A DNA stretch of 64,000 nucleotides from Clostridia bacterium (GCA_017403185.1 JAFQON010000006.1:1-64000); one strand, 5' to 3'. Counted from the first letter of the stretch, positions 1 through 9,653 are shown. Notes: generated from the sequence alone by a model not told the origin. Numbers and translations are program-made.

Positions 1-276
1 AATCTGACCTGCATCAACATAATAGTCGGTGAGGATGTGGTTTGAAGCTTCGCCGTAAGTGCCGTCTGCATTTACGGTGATGTCGATTTCATAGAACTCT
101 GTGCCGAAGTATATGAACTTGTCATATGCTGCTGCGAGTGAATCGTATGAATCAATCTTTGATTCGCCTTCTGCTGCTGAAGCATCGGGTGAGGTAAGGC
201 CGCCGAGGATAGCAAATGTACCTGCAAGCATAGAGATACAGAGCACTATACTGATGACCTTTTTGAATGTGGACAT
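1..276 (-). CDS. secreted protein of unknown function (3' part beyond window)
   Basis: The first 92 codons of a gene that runs off the left edge. The start is the ATG at 276, preceded by GGGAGGAAAA at a good distance. Residues 1 to about 35 form a clear Sec signal peptide: a lysine near the N-terminus, a hydrophobic core, then an ASAAEGES-like cleavage region. The mature start (IDSYDSLAAAYDKFIYFGTEFYEID) resembles no family I can name. The 185-base gap upstream holds its promoter region, in which I see no convincing consensus promoter. Function unknown; secretion is well supported. Confidence 0.75.
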   Translation of the reverse strand, partial: MSTFKKVISIVLCISMLAGTFAILGGLTSPDASAAEGESKIDSYDSLAAAYDKFIYFGTEFYEIDITVNADGTYGEASNHILTDYYVDAGQI

Positions 277-461
277 GAAATTTTCCTCCCTTTTTTATTT
301 TTGAAATTTCCGTCTTTGCCATAAAAGATGCAACACTTTTTGAGCATTACATTCCATTTTATCGTCTAATTATTGCACATAAAATGAAATAAAGCAATAC
401 TAAAAAAGAAAATCATAAATGAAAACTGATGTTTTTGTGAAATGTTGCTAAATCCGCTGTG

Positions 462-1631
462 TTATATTCGTGCAATTCCACAACTGCGAGCTGCTTCTCC
501 GACAGCCTTCGCAACGGCGGGGCCTACCCTTTCATCAAATGCTTCGGGCAGAATATATTCTGCGCAGAGCTTTTCGTCGCTGACAAGCTCTGCAATGGCA
601 TAAGCCGCCGCAAGCTTCATTTCTTCATTGATGTCGGAAGCCCTGACATCAAGCGCGCCTCTGAATATTCCGGGGAAAGCGAGCACATTGTTTATCTGAT
701 TGGGGAAATCGCTTCTGCCCGTGCCCACAACGGCTGCACCTGCTGCAAGCGCTTCATCGGGCATGATTTCGGGAGTGGGGTTTGCCATAGCCATAACAAC
801 GGCATTTTCAGCCATTGAAGCAATCATTTCCCTGCTGACTATTCCGCCCGCCGAAACGCCGACAAACACATCCGCGCCCTTCATTGCATCGGCAAGAGTG
901 CCTGTTATCCTGTTTTTATTTGTGAAATCCGCAAGCTCATCGAATGCGGGCGAAAGGGGCTGACCCTTGCAAATTATTCCCTCACGGTCGCTCATAATTA
1001 TGTTACCCGCGCCGCAGGCGTTGAGAAGCCTTGCAATCGCCGAGCCCGCCGAGCCGGCGCCGCTCATTGCAACGGTGCATTCCTCAAGCTTTTTGCCCAC
1101 ACATCTGAGCGCATTGAGCACAGCGGCAAGCACAACAACCGCAGTGCCGTGCTGGTCATCGTGAAAAACGGGAATATCGCAGATTTCCTTAAGCCTTCTC
1201 TCAATTTCAAAGCATCTCGGAGCGGCAATATCCTCAAGGTTTATTCCGCCGAAGCTTCCGGCAAAAAGTGAAACGGCTTTTACGATTTCATCCGTATCCT
1301 TTGAGCGTACACACAAAGGGATGGCATCAATACCGGCAAATTCTCTGAAAAGCAGGCACTTGCCCTCCATAACGGGCATACCCGCCTCGGGGCCGATATC
1401 GCCCAATCCGAGCACCGCCGTGCCGTCGGTAATAACGGCAACGGTATTCCACCTGCGGGTAAGCTCATAGCTTTTGTTTATATCCTTCTGAATTTCAAGG
1501 CAGGGTGCAGCAACGCCGGGGGTATATGCAAGAGATAAATCCTGCTTGCTTTTTGCGCTTGCCCTCGCTTTTGTTTCAAGCTTGCCCTTCCACTCATAAT
1601 GAAGCCTTAACGACTCCTTCAAATAATCCAT
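462..1631 (-). CDS. NAD(P)-dependent malic enzyme
   Basis: Oxidative decarboxylation of malate to pyruvate and CO2 with reduction of NAD(P), in the cytoplasm. The 389-aa length fits the short bacterial malic enzyme class. Visible signatures are the N-terminal malic domain (LAYTPGVAAPCLEI, VITDGTAVLGLGDIGPEAGMPVMEGK, FHDDQHGTAVVVLAA) and a C-terminal Rossmann domain (AMSGAGSAGSAIARLL, then VGVSAGGIVS and AMANPTPEIMPDEA). The start at 1631 has GGAGAT seven bases upstream. It follows glycerol kinase on the same strand across about 90 bases that contain a dispersed palindromic repeat (1651-1722), so co-transcription is uncertain. Cofactor preference cannot be read from the sequence. Confidence 0.93.
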   Translation of the reverse strand: MDYLKESLRLHYEWKGKLETKARASAKSKQDLSLAYTPGVAAPCLEIQKDINKSYELTRRWNTVAVITDGTAVLGLGDIGPEAGMPVMEGKCLLFREFAGIDAIPLCVRSKDTDEIVKAVSLFAGSFGGINLEDIAAPRCFEIERRLKEICDIPVFHDDQHGTAVVVLAAVLNALRCVGKKLEECTVAMSGAGSAGSAIARLLNACGAGNIIMSDREGIICKGQPLSPAFDELADFTNKNRITGTLADAMKGADVFVGVSAGGIVSREMIASMAENAVVMAMANPTPEIMPDEALAAGAAVVGTGRSDFPNQINNVLAFPGIFRGALDVRASDINEEMKLAAAYAIAELVSDEKLCAEYILPEAFDERVGPAVAKAVGEAARSCGIARI

Positions 1632-1650
1632 TTCAATATCTCCGTAAAAA

Positions 1651-1722
1651 ATCGGTCATAGGCGAAGCCTGTCCGAAATTCTTCATTTATCATTTTTTAT
1701 TCTTCATTGTGAAGCGGAGCTT
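1651..1722. repeat. dispersed intergenic palindromic repeat, copy 1
   Basis: This gap contains ATCGGTCATAGGCGAAGCCT, which recurs at 31370-31389 and with two changes at 33738-33757. The core ATAGGC-GAA-GCCT(A/G)T folds into a short hairpin. It is followed by TCCGAAATT and an A/T-rich TTCATTTATCATT stretch resembling the tail of the 31.4-kb copy. A second hairpin, GTGAAGC-GGA-GCTTCAC, ends the element. This looks like a non-coding mobile or REP-like repeat. Confidence 0.75.
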
Positions 1723-3224
1723 CACTTTGCCCAGCCCATTGAGCATTCGACTGCTCTTTTCCAATCGGCATAGAGGGCATTCCTGCGTTCAATATCCATT
1801 TCAGCTTCAAATACCCTTGCAACCTCACGGTTGTTTTTAATTTCATCTATATCCTTCCACAGACCAACCGCAAGACCTGCAAGATATGCCGCACCGAGAG
1901 CTGTCGTTTCAACATTTTTCGGTCTGTTGACACTGCAGCGAATCATATCCGCCTGAATCTGCATCATAATATTGCTCACGCTTGCACCGCCGTCAACACG
2001 AAGCTCTGTGAAATCAATGCCCGAATCGGATTTCATGGCTTCAAGCAAATCCGTAACCTGATAAGCAATCGCCTCGAGCACGCTCCTTGCGATATGCGCT
2101 CTGTTGACGCCTCGGGTAAGACCGACAAGAGTGCCTCTTGCATACATATCCCAATACGGTGCGCCGAGACCCGTAAAGGCGGGCACAAAATATATTCCGT
2201 TCGAATCGGGAACACTTTCGGCAAGCTCGTCGCAACGTTTGGCAGTATCAATCATATGCAGCTCGTCACGGAGCCACTTGATAACCGAGCCCGCATTGAA
2301 GGCTGAGCCCTCGATTGCATATTCGACCTTATTACCTATTCCCCACGCAACACCCGTGAGAAGATTATTCTTTGATTTAACACGCTTGTTGCCCGTATTC
2401 ATCAGCAGGAAGCAGCCGGTGCCGTATGTATTTTTTGCCTGACCCGGTTCAAAACAGCCCTGGCCGAAAAGTGCGGCAGGCTGGTCACCGATTGCGCCGC
2501 AGATGGGAACCCCTTCAAGAAATTCAAGGCCGAGAATACCCTTTGCAACCCTTCCGTAAACCTTGCTTGAGGGAACAGGTTCGGGAAGAATCGACATGGG
2601 AATTCCGAGCTTTTCACAGAGGTATTTATCCCAACAGAGATTATCAACATCAAACAGCATCGTTCTTGATGCGTTCGAATAATCCGTCACATGAACGCTG
2701 CCGCCCGTGAGATTCCAGATAAGCCAGGTTTCAACCGTGCCGAAGAGAAGCCTGCCCTGCTCGGCAAGATCCCTTGCGCCCGCAACATTATCGAGAATCC
2801 ACTTGATTTTTGTGCCCGAGAAATATGCGTCAATCAGAAGCCCCGTCTTATCCTTAATATACTCTTCAAGACCCTGAGCCTTAAGCTCTTCGCAAAGCTC
2901 GGCAGTTCTGCGGCACTGCCACACAATGGCATTATAAACGGGCTTACCCGTCTGCCTGTCCCAGAGAATTGTTGTTTCACGCTGATTTGTGATGCCTATG
3001 CCCGCAATGTCGCAGGGGTTTATTCCGCCCTGCATCACGCAGGAGGAAACCGCCTGAAACTGACTGTATAAAATCGAAAGCGGGTCATGCTCAACCCAGC
3101 CTGCCTGAGGATAAATCTGCTCAAATTCATTCTGTGCTTTGCTTACAATGTTGCCCTTTTTGTCAAAAATTATAGCTCTTGAGCTTGTGGTGCCCTGGTC
3201 AAGAGCAAGAATGTATTTTGCCAT
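1722..3224 (-). CDS. glpK: glycerol kinase
   Basis: ATP-dependent phosphorylation of glycerol to sn-glycerol 3-phosphate in the cytoplasm. The sequence starts with the FGGY-kinase phosphate-1 motif ([17 protein letters not shown]) and carries [45 protein letters not shown] and the C-terminal FGGY signature region ([11 protein letters not shown]). About 500 aa, full length. I chose the ATG at 3224 (MAKYILAL) because AAAGGGTGG sits just upstream; a GTG at 3233 would add three residues and lies inside that ribosome site. It starts 17 bases after uronate isomerase ends, so the two are probably one operon. No glycerol transporter or glpF is visible nearby. Confidence 0.96.
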   Translation of the reverse strand: MAKYILALDQGTTSSRAIIFDKKGNIVSKAQNEFEQIYPQAGWVEHDPLSILYSQFQAVSSCVMQGGINPCDIAGIGITNQRETTILWDRQTGKPVYNAIVWQCRRTAELCEELKAQGLEEYIKDKTGLLIDAYFSGTKIKWILDNVAGARDLAEQGRLLFGTVETWLIWNLTGGSVHVTDYSNASRTMLFDVDNLCWDKYLCEKLGIPMSILPEPVPSSKVYGRVAKGILGLEFLEGVPICGAIGDQPAALFGQGCFEPGQAKNTYGTGCFLLMNTGNKRVKSKNNLLTGVAWGIGNKVEYAIEGSAFNAGSVIKWLRDELHMIDTAKRCDELAESVPDSNGIYFVPAFTGLGAPYWDMYARGTLVGLTRGVNRAHIARSVLEAIAYQVTDLLEAMKSDSGIDFTELRVDGGASVSNIMMQIQADMIRCSVNRPKNVETTALGAAYLAGLAVGLWKDIDEIKNNREVARVFEAEMDIERRNALYADWKRAVECSMGWAK

Positions 3225-3240
3225 TTCATCCACCCTTTCG

Positions 3241-4641
3241 TCATTTTATTCCGAAATATTTTATTGCGTTGTTATATGAGATATCCTCGGCAATTTTACA
3301 GATCGCCTTTTCATCATAGGGATAAAGTCCGTCTGCAACCATTCCGCCGAGCAGACCGCACATTATTCTGCGGAAATACTCGTGGCGGGGATATGAAAGG
3401 AAGGAACGGGAATCTGTCACCATTCCCACAAATTTGCCGATTGCACCGAGATTTGCAAGAGCCTTCATCTGCTCTCTCATGCCGTCGATATTATCGTTGA
3501 ACCACCATGCGGAGCCGAACTGAATTTTGCTCTCCGCATCGCTGTTCTGGAAGTTGCCGAGCATTGTGCCGAGCACATAGTTATCCTTAGGATTAAGAGT
3601 AAACAGAACGGTTCTCGGAAGCTGCTCTCTGACTGCAAGGCTGTCAAGGAAGCGTGAGAGCTTGCCCGCAATTTCTTTATCGTCAATAGAATCAAAGCCT
3701 GCATCGGGGCCGATTTTTTTGAACATAAGTGTGTTGTTATTTCTCATCGGGCCGATGTGAAGCTCCATTCCCCAGTCACGCTTTGCGTATTCGGCAGCAA
3801 GGAAGGCAAGAAGTGCGGTTTTGAATTTATCCGCCTCAACAATGCTTGCTTCACCGCCGTTTTTAACCTTCGCAAAAATCGCTTCAAGCTCCTCTTCGGT
3901 TGCTTCTTCATACGGCACATATGCAAATGCGTGGTCGCTCGCACGGCAGCCCATTGATGCGAAGAACTCTATTCTCTCTTCAAGCACCTCGCAAAGCTGA
4001 GCAAAGCCGCCGATTTCTCTGCCTGCGGTTTTCTCCATGTCGGCTACCCAGCCTCTCCATGAGGGAAGGTCAATGCCGAGGGCCTTGTCGGGTCTGAATG
4101 CGGGGAGCACCTTGCATTCAAAGCCGCTTTCTGCAATAAGCTTGTGATATTCAAGGGTATCGGCAGGGTCATCCGTTGTGCACAGATGCGAAACATTTGA
4201 TTTGACTATAAGCTCCTGCGGAGTAAAGCCGCCCGCTTTGATTGCGGCATTCGCTCTCTCCCATATGCTGTCTGCACTTTCTGCGTTGAGAATATCCGTT
4301 ATTCCGAAATACCTTCTCAGTTCAAGGTGGCACCAATGATACATCGGATTGCCGATGAGATTAGGCATAATCGATGCAAATGCCCTGAATTTTTCATATC
4401 CGCTTGCATCGCCCGTTATATATTTTTCATCAACACCGCAGGAACGCATTGCACGCCACTTATAATGGTCGCCTGCAAGCCAGAGCCATGCGATGTCCTC
4501 AGGCTGCTTGTTTTCATAAATTTCCTTGGGTGAAAGATGGCAGTGCCAGTCAAAAATCGGCATTTTGTCCGCTGCTTCAAACATTTTAACGGCAGGCTCG
4601 CTGTCAAGCAAAAAATCCTTGCCCATGAATTCCTTAACCAT
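3241..4641 (-). CDS. uxaC: uronate (glucuronate/galacturonate) isomerase
   Basis: Isomerises D-glucuronate to D-fructuronate and D-galacturonate to D-tagaturonate, the first step of uronate catabolism. The amidohydrolase-fold metal motif FDWHCHLSP (H-x-H) is near residues 30-40. The family signatures [19 protein letters not shown]-like [19 protein letters not shown]-like [13 protein letters not shown] and [19 protein letters not shown] follow in order. About 466 aa, the usual size. The start is the ATG at 4641 with GGAGGGA upstream; an in-frame TTG at 4656 lies ahead of that site and is less likely. It appears to be the first gene of a uxaC-glpK transcript. No uxuA/uxuB or kdg genes are in the window. 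Confidence 0.95.
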   Translation of the reverse strand: MVKEFMGKDFLLDSEPAVKMFEAADKMPIFDWHCHLSPKEIYENKQPEDIAWLWLAGDHYKWRAMRSCGVDEKYITGDASGYEKFRAFASIMPNLIGNPMYHWCHLELRRYFGITDILNAESADSIWERANAAIKAGGFTPQELIVKSNVSHLCTTDDPADTLEYHKLIAESGFECKVLPAFRPDKALGIDLPSWRGWVADMEKTAGREIGGFAQLCEVLEERIEFFASMGCRASDHAFAYVPYEEATEEELEAIFAKVKNGGEASIVEADKFKTALLAFLAAEYAKRDWGMELHIGPMRNNNTLMFKKIGPDAGFDSIDDKEIAGKLSRFLDSLAVREQLPRTVLFTLNPKDNYVLGTMLGNFQNSDAESKIQFGSAWWFNDNIDGMREQMKALANLGAIGKFVGMVTDSRSFLSYPRHEYFRRIMCGLLGGMVADGLYPYDEKAICKIAEDISYNNAIKYFGIK

Positions 4642-4674
4642 CGGTAATCCCTCCAAAAATAAAGATACATAATA

Positions 4675-4702
4675 ATTGTATCATATATTATAATATTTTC
4701 AA
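4675..4702 (-). promoter_or_regulatory. sigma-A-type promoter of uxaC
   Basis: On the minus strand TTGAAA (4702-4697), a 16-nt A/T-rich spacer and TACAAT (4680-4675) lie about 35 bases ahead of the uxaC start. Five of six bases match at each element. Confidence 0.6.
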
Positions 4703-4746
4703 GTATAAAATAAGAATGTTTAAGATTTGTTTGCACCCAAAAAGGC

Positions 4747-4781
4747 GGAAGCCGCACCCGTGAAGGTGCGGCTTCCTTTTT
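4747..4781. terminator. bidirectional intrinsic terminator
   Basis: A perfect 12-bp stem, GGAAGCCGCACC / GGTGCGGCTTCC, with a 6-nt loop. T-runs flank it on both strands. It ends the minus-strand HTH gene at 4819; read on the plus strand it would also stop antisense transcription. Confidence 0.85.
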
Positions 4782-4818
4782 GAGGAGTTGTATATAAGAG
4801 GGTAAGTAGTGGTTAAAA

Positions 4819-5064
4819 TTATTCTATACCGAGCAACTCATTAACGCTCAGGTCAAGAACCTCTGAAATTGCCTTAAGCTCAAAATCAGTTACATAACGA
4901 AGCTGACCTTCAAGCTTTGAAAGACCGGATGCGTTAAGGTCAACGCCCTTTATCTGAAGCTGAGTGAGAAGATCCTTCTGCTTCATGTTGATCTCCTTGC
5001 GCCTTGCTTCTACCTTTGCGCCGATGATGTTTCTGTCACCGAGTGCCTGCTTTCTGATTCTCAT
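4819..5064 (-). CDS. small XRE-family helix-turn-helix protein
   Basis: An 81-aa predicted DNA-binding protein. I chose the ATG at 5064, which has AGGAGGTT six bases upstream. The helix-turn-helix covers about residues 14-65 (IGAKVEARRKEINMKQKDLLTQL... ASGLSKLEGQLRYVTDFELKAISEVLDLSVNELLG), the arrangement of Cro/C1-type domains. There is no effector or dimerisation domain beyond the HTH. It is a single-gene unit with its own strong terminator, divergent from murD. Such stand-alone small XRE proteins are common in Clostridia, but its target cannot be read from the sequence. Confidence 0.85.
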   Translation of the reverse strand: MRIRKQALGDRNIIGAKVEARRKEINMKQKDLLTQLQIKGVDLNASGLSKLEGQLRYVTDFELKAISEVLDLSVNELLGIE

Positions 5065-5269
5065 AAAATAACCTCCTGAAACCGTGTTATACATGATACA
5101 AAGGACCGTTCCGCATATTATACTCTCTGTATAATTATTTTTGCTTTTCTTCTCAAAAAAGCACAATCCTTGCTTCTTTTTGAGATTTTAACATACATTG
5201 AAGCAAAATGCAACAGTTTTTTGGTAAATTCAAAATTTTATGTGCAGAATTTTATTTGAAACATTATTC

Positions 5270-5298
5270 TTGATAATAGCGAAAAAGTTTGGTATAAT
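5270..5298 (+). promoter_or_regulatory. sigma-A promoter of murD
   Basis: TTGATA (5270-5275), exactly 17 nt, then TATAAT (5293-5298), about 47 bases ahead of the murD start. Near-consensus. Confidence 0.8.
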
Positions 5299-5344
5299 TA
5301 ATTGATTTATAAAGCCTCGGAAATTGCAAAGGGGATGCTTTAAA

Positions 5345-6649
5345 ATGTTTCAGCAATTGATTGAATATTTCAGCGAGCGCAATGTGCTTATTCTCGGTTT
5401 CGGCAGAGAGGGACGCTCAACCTATGATGTAATCAGGCGCAACCTGCCCGACAAGCACATCGGCATTGCGGACAGAAGGGAGCTTGAGCTTCAGGACCCG
5501 AATGTTACGCTCCACTGCGGCGAAAACTATCTTGATGCAATCGGTCAATATGACACGGTTATCAAAACTCCGGGTATGTCATTCAAAGATGTCACCGTGC
5601 CCGAAGGCGTTGAGGTGACCTGCCAGACGGATTTATTCCTGCGCTTTTCAAGGTGCATCTGCGTAGGCGTTACAGGCACAAAGGGCAAAACAACAACCTC
5701 CACCCTCATATATGAAATGGTGAAGCAATCGGGCAAAACAGCCTGCCTTATAGGCAATATCGGCGTGCCTGTGCTCGATAATCTTGCGGAGGGCGAAAGC
5801 GAAGTTGCGGTTATCGAAATGTCGTCGCATCAGCTTGAATTCACAACCGCATCACCCCATGTTGCGGTTATGACGAATATCTATCCCGAGCATCTTGACC
5901 ATTACAACGGCTTCAAGGGCTATGTTGCGGCAAAGCTCAATATCATCCGCCATCAGACGGGCTGCGACTATTTTATCTGCAACGCTCAGCAGGATTTTGA
6001 TTTGTATTATGATTTTTCTGACACCTGCGCATCGGTTATAAAGGTATTCCTTGACGGCGGCAGAGGTGACGAAGAGATTATCGCTGCGGCTGCCGCAAAC
6101 GAAAGACTCAGGGGCCTGCACAACAGGCAGAATGTGTGCCTTGCAGCAACTGCGGCAAGATGCCTCGGCGTGAGCGATGCCGATATATTGGAAGCGGTCA
6201 AGAATTTCAAAGGAATCGAAAACCGCATGGAGCCCATCGGCGAATATTACGGTATAAAATTCTATAACGACGCCATTGCAACCATCCCCCACGCCGTTGA
6301 ATGCGCCGTTGAAGCGCTCGGCGATGTGGATACACTCATTTTCGGCGGAATGGACAGAGGAATTGACTACTCGGGCTTTGAAAAGTATCTTGAGAGCAGC
6401 AAAATCAAAAATCTTATCGGTCTGCCCGATACGGGCACAAGCATCTGCACCGCTCTGCTTGAAAAAGGAAGCACAAAAAACATTGTGCTTGCAGAAGATA
6501 TGGAGCAGGCGGTTGATGCAGCATTCAGATTCACCTGCAAGGGTAAAAGCTGCATAATGTCACCCGCTGCATCGAGCTATAATGTGTATAAAGACTTTGA
6601 GCACAAGGGCAATCACTACAAAGAGCTTGTAAAAAATCACATAGAGTAA
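5345..6649 (+). CDS. murD: UDP-N-acetylmuramoyl-L-alanine--D-glutamate ligase
   Basis: Cytoplasmic ATP-dependent addition of D-glutamate to UDP-MurNAc-L-Ala in peptidoglycan precursor synthesis. Three Mur-ligase regions are visible: an N-terminal nucleotide-binding part (VLILGFGREGRSTYDVIR), the central ATP-binding domain with P-loop GVTGTKGKTTTS and ITNIYPEHLDHYN, and the C-terminal domain starting around FKGIENRME. About 434 aa. The ATG at 5345 has AAAGGGG ten bases upstream; an upstream in-frame TTG (5324) precedes that site. It is not in a dcw cluster but stands alone with its own promoter, which is unusual for murD in many genomes. Gene symbol is by family; a MurD paralogue elsewhere cannot be excluded. 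Confidence 0.9.
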   Translation: MFQQLIEYFSERNVLILGFGREGRSTYDVIRRNLPDKHIGIADRRELELQDPNVTLHCGENYLDAIGQYDTVIKTPGMSFKDVTVPEGVEVTCQTDLFLRFSRCICVGVTGTKGKTTTSTLIYEMVKQSGKTACLIGNIGVPVLDNLAEGESEVAVIEMSSHQLEFTTASPHVAVMTNIYPEHLDHYNGFKGYVAAKLNIIRHQTGCDYFICNAQQDFDLYYDFSDTCASVIKVFLDGGRGDEEIIAAAAANERLRGLHNRQNVCLAATAARCLGVSDADILEAVKNFKGIENRMEPIGEYYGIKFYNDAIATIPHAVECAVEALGDVDTLIFGGMDRGIDYSGFEKYLESSKIKNLIGLPDTGTSICTALLEKGSTKNIVLAEDMEQAVDAAFRFTCKGKSCIMSPAASSYNVYKDFEHKGNHYKELVKNHIE

Positions 6650-6655
6650 AATTTT

Positions 6656-6678
6656 CCCGCAGGGCATTGCCTTGCGGG
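6656..6678 (+). terminator. weak intrinsic terminator after murD
   Basis: CCCGCAGGG / CCTTGCGGG pairs with one mismatch and a short loop, followed by ATTTATATTT. The T-run is interrupted, so some read-through into the next gene is likely. Confidence 0.5.
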
Positions 6679-6706
6679 ATTTATATTTACGGTGTAATGA
6701 GAAAAA

Positions 6707-6737
6707 ATAATATCACCAAAAAACGGGGTGATATTAT
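6707..6737 (+). promoter_or_regulatory. 11-bp inverted repeat overlapping the ribosome site and start codon
   Basis: ATAATATCACC (6707-6717) and GGTGATATTAT (6727-6737) are perfect inverted repeats around a 9-nt loop. The right arm contains the GGTGAT ribosome site and the first two bases of the ATG at 6736. It could act as an mRNA hairpin hiding the start, or as a dyad operator on DNA. Confidence 0.6.
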
Positions 6738-8169
6738 GAAATCAATATGGAGCAAAAGTGTTGCGCTGCCGCATTTTGAAGGCCTTGAAAAGGACCTCGA
6801 AGCCGACACCGTTATAATCGGCGGAGGAATTACAGGGCTGCTGACGGCATACAAGCTGAAGGAAAAGGGCGTTGATGCCGCCATTCTTGAAGCGGCTGAA
6901 ATCTGCTCGGGGCAGACAGCAAACACAACAGCAAAAATAACCTGTCAGCACGGGCTGATTTACAAAAGGCTGACTGATGCCTTCGGCGAGAAAAACGCAC
7001 GGAAATATGCACAGTCAAACTCTCACGCAATTGACGAATACGAAAGAATTATCAGCAAAGAGGGCATCAAATGTTCCTTTGAAAGGCTGCCGTCATATCT
7101 GTATACCTTCTCAGATATCAAAGCATTGCAGCAGGAATGCGAGAGTGCAAAAAAACTCGGGATTGAGGCATATCTCACTGAAGATATCCGCCTGCCCGTT
7201 AAAATCAGGGCGGCACTTTGCTTTGAAAATCAGGCACAGTTCAATCCGCTTGAATTCGCATCGGCAATTGCCCGAAAGCTGAAGATATACGAAAACTCAA
7301 CCGCCGTGTATGACGGAAAGGGCTCCCTGACCGCAAACGGCAGAAAAATCAGGGCAAAGCATATTGTTATCGCCTCGCACTATCCGTTCATCGATTCGTC
7401 GGGACTTTATTTTCTGAAGCTGCATCAGGCACGCTCCTATGCAATTGCATTTGAGGACTGCGGCGATATCGGCGGGATGTATTACGGCATTGACCCGGGC
7501 ACGCTCTCCTTCAGGAATTACGGCGGTCTGCTGATTGCATCGGGCGGCTCTCACCGCACAGGCGAAAGCAGCGGTGACGAATTCGCATCCGTTACCGCAA
7601 AGGTGAAGGCAATATTTCCAAAAGCAGGTGAAATCGCAAGGTGGTCTGCGCAGGACTGTATGCCGCCCGATTCCGTGCCTTATATCGGCAGATACTCCGA
7701 AAAACACGGCAATTTTTATGTTGCCTCGGGGTTTCAGAAATGGGGCATGACCTCCGCCATGGTCGCCGCAGAGATAATATCGGATATAATATGCGGCATA
7801 AAGAATGAAAATGCAGATATATTCTCCCCCGCAAGAGGTGTTGCCGCCGCATCGTGTGAGCTTGTGCGCAACGGGCTTCATACCGCCGATGCACTTGTGC
7901 TCAAAAAATTAAAATCACCCTCAAAATCCGTTTCTCAATTAAAAAACGGTGAGGGTGATATTGTAAGATATAACGGAAGAACCGTTGCTGCTTATAAGGA
8001 TGAAAACGGTGTTGTGCACGCCGTAAGCCCGAATTGCACTCATCTTGGCTGCAGACTTCGCTTCAACACGGCACTCAAAAGCTGGGATTGCCCCTGCCAC
8101 GGCTCAAGATTTGATATCGAAGGCAGGGTAATTGATAACCCTGCCCTGAAAAATCTTGAAAAATATTAA
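6736..8169 (+). CDS. FAD-dependent oxidoreductase with C-terminal Rieske [2Fe-2S] domain
   Basis: A 477-aa fusion. Residues about 25-370 form a DAO/glycine-oxidase-type FAD domain: the dinucleotide motif is IIGGGITG (27-34), followed by EAAEICSGQTANTTAK and a C-terminal YIGRYSEKHGNFYVASGFQKWGMT flavin-binding segment. Residues about 390-477 are a Rieske domain with C434-T-H436 and C452-P-C-H455 as cluster ligands. This domain order is known in clostridial and actinobacterial proteins of unknown substrate. I chose the ATG at 6736 with GGGGTGAT upstream. The start lies in an inverted repeat, which suggests control of translation or transcription. It converges on and overlaps the phosphoesterase gene by 4 bases with no terminator between them. 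Confidence 0.9.
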   Translation: MKSIWSKSVALPHFEGLEKDLEADTVIIGGGITGLLTAYKLKEKGVDAAILEAAEICSGQTANTTAKITCQHGLIYKRLTDAFGEKNARKYAQSNSHAIDEYERIISKEGIKCSFERLPSYLYTFSDIKALQQECESAKKLGIEAYLTEDIRLPVKIRAALCFENQAQFNPLEFASAIARKLKIYENSTAVYDGKGSLTANGRKIRAKHIVIASHYPFIDSSGLYFLKLHQARSYAIAFEDCGDIGGMYYGIDPGTLSFRNYGGLLIASGGSHRTGESSGDEFASVTAKVKAIFPKAGEIARWSAQDCMPPDSVPYIGRYSEKHGNFYVASGFQKWGMTSAMVAAEIISDIICGIKNENADIFSPARGVAAASCELVRNGLHTADALVLKKLKSPSKSVSQLKNGEGDIVRYNGRTVAAYKDENGVVHAVSPNCTHLGCRLRFNTALKSWDCPCHGSRFDIEGRVIDNPALKNLEKY

Positions 8170-9332
8170 AGGAATCGCCTGTTATAGCGGGGCTGAATTT
8201 CAAATGTGCCGTCGGGATGAATTGTTGTGAGCGTTACGCCTTCAACCCATTCCGTTTCGGGCTTGCCGGTTTTATCGCCCATGTTGTAAACCGCATAGCC
8301 GCCGGGCAGGTTGTAGCAAAGATGAACTCCCTTGTAGATTGCGCACCAGTCGTTGACATGGTCATGACCGCAGAACACAGCCTGACCGCCCTTCTCGATA
8401 ATGGCATCAAACATTCCGCTGTTATAATATGATGAGCCGACGCTCTCATACTGCTCGCCGAAGAGAATTTCGCATTCGCCCGAGGGAGCGTATCTGCCGT
8501 TTTCAACCTCTTTGAAGGCATGATTATATTCAACAAGAGGAATATGGAAATACATGAACGCTTCGGCGTGACCGAATTCTTTGCTGAGTTTATCCGATTC
8601 GTTTTTGTAAAAGTCAATCTGTTCTGATTTGAGGAAGTCATAGCCGCTTTTGTCAGCAGGCAGACCGTATTTTTCTTTATCTCTGTCAAGGATATCTCTG
8701 CCTGAGTCAAAGAAGAAGAGCGCCTTCCTGAGTTTGCCGCCTTTGCCGAGTATGTTTACCGTGTAGTTGCCGTAGCCGAAAAGCTCCTCGGGGCCGAACT
8801 TGCAAAGACAGTGGTCATAGTCAACGAAGCTTTTCATAAGCAGCCATTTGTAGAAGCCTCTGTCCTCTCTCGTTTCGTGATTGCCGAAAACAGCGGTCCA
8901 GTAAATACCGATTTCCTCCATCATTTTGGCAAACTGAATGGCATCAATCTGCTGATATTTTGAGAGAATATTGTCACCCGTAAGCACAACAAGGTCGGGC
9001 TTGGTTTCTTTGATATGGCGCACAAAATATTCCGTTGCCTTTGTATTTATATCGTGGTCAACATCAAAATGAAAATCCGTGCTTGAAAGAATAACAAAGT
9101 CATCATCCTTGATGTTTCCGTCTTTATCAACCTTGGCAATTGTGGTAGAGTAATCATTCTGAGAGATAATTTTAACATCGGTCTCGATTTTTTCGGGATT
9201 TGCCCTGCTGCAGAAAAGGGATTTGGGCAGCTTGCCGCCGGTGATTTTATAAATACATTTTGCCGCCGCAAGGTGCACCTTCACTGCCGACTGCCTGAAA
9301 AATCCCCATACATTATATATAGCATTGCTCAT
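8166..9332 (-). CDS. calcineurin-like metallophosphoesterase
   Basis: A 388-aa hydrolase of the calcineurin-like superfamily. The metal-binding blocks are in order: SSTDFHFDVD (D-x-H), VVLTGDNIL (GD-x-x), FGNHETRED (GNHE), MYFHIPLVEY and FCGHDHVNDW (GHDH). About 80 N-terminal residues before the first block have one weakly hydrophobic amphipathic stretch but no clear signal peptide, so a cytoplasmic or membrane-associated location is likely. The substrate cannot be told from sequence. The start at 9332 has GGAGATTT upstream, and a consensus promoter lies just beyond. Confidence 0.88.
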   Translation of the reverse strand: MSNAIYNVWGFFRQSAVKVHLAAAKCIYKITGGKLPKSLFCSRANPEKIETDVKIISQNDYSTTIAKVDKDGNIKDDDFVILSSTDFHFDVDHDINTKATEYFVRHIKETKPDLVVLTGDNILSKYQQIDAIQFAKMMEEIGIYWTAVFGNHETREDRGFYKWLLMKSFVDYDHCLCKFGPEELFGYGNYTVNILGKGGKLRKALFFFDSGRDILDRDKEKYGLPADKSGYDFLKSEQIDFYKNESDKLSKEFGHAEAFMYFHIPLVEYNHAFKEVENGRYAPSGECEILFGEQYESVGSSYYNSGMFDAIIEKGGQAVFCGHDHVNDWCAIYKGVHLCYNLPGGYAVYNMGDKTGKPETEWVEGVTLTTIHPDGTFEIQPRYNRRFL

Positions 9333-9364
9333 AAAAAATCTCCTTCACTTTAAGCGGTACACTA

Positions 9365-9393
9365 ATTATATTGCCGCAGTATCTTTTTGTCAA
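9365..9393 (-). promoter_or_regulatory. sigma-A promoter of the phosphoesterase gene
   Basis: Minus-strand TTGACA (9393-9388), 17-nt spacer, TATAAT (9370-9365), 33 bases ahead of the start at 9332. A perfect consensus promoter. Confidence 0.88.
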
Positions 9394-9555
9394 CTTCAAA
9401 AAAACCTTATGAAAGTCCGTTTTATGGGACATCTCTTCCGATATAATGAAATCAAAGAAAGGGGAACGAAAAAAACTGTGATATTTTAACAGAAGAGTGC
9501 ATAAATTTTAACAGATGTTCTACACTTGATACAGCAGTTGTTGTGGTTGCGAGAG

Positions 9556-9584
9556 TTGACAATGCGTATATCTTGTGGTAGAAT
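9556..9584 (+). promoter_or_regulatory. sigma-A promoter 1 of the small membrane protein gene
   Basis: TTGACA (9556-9561), a 17-nt spacer and TAGAAT (9579-9584). Confidence 0.75.
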
Positions 9585-9624
9585 AAGGCTAAGGAAAAAT
9601 ATTCCGAAAAATCGAACATTTGTG

Positions 9625-9653
9625 TTGACAAACGAATGTTCATCTGTTATAAT
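9625..9653 (+). promoter_or_regulatory. sigma-A promoter 2 of the small membrane protein gene
   Basis: TTGACA (9625-9630), a 17-nt spacer and TATAAT (9648-9653): a perfect consensus, 48 bases ahead of the start codon. LexA-like boxes overlap it. Confidence 0.88.

Noticed and set aside
5852-6292. 146-codon open frame on the minus strand inside murD
   Set aside because: Antisense shadow of a well-recognised gene, with no ribosome site and no recognisable domain.
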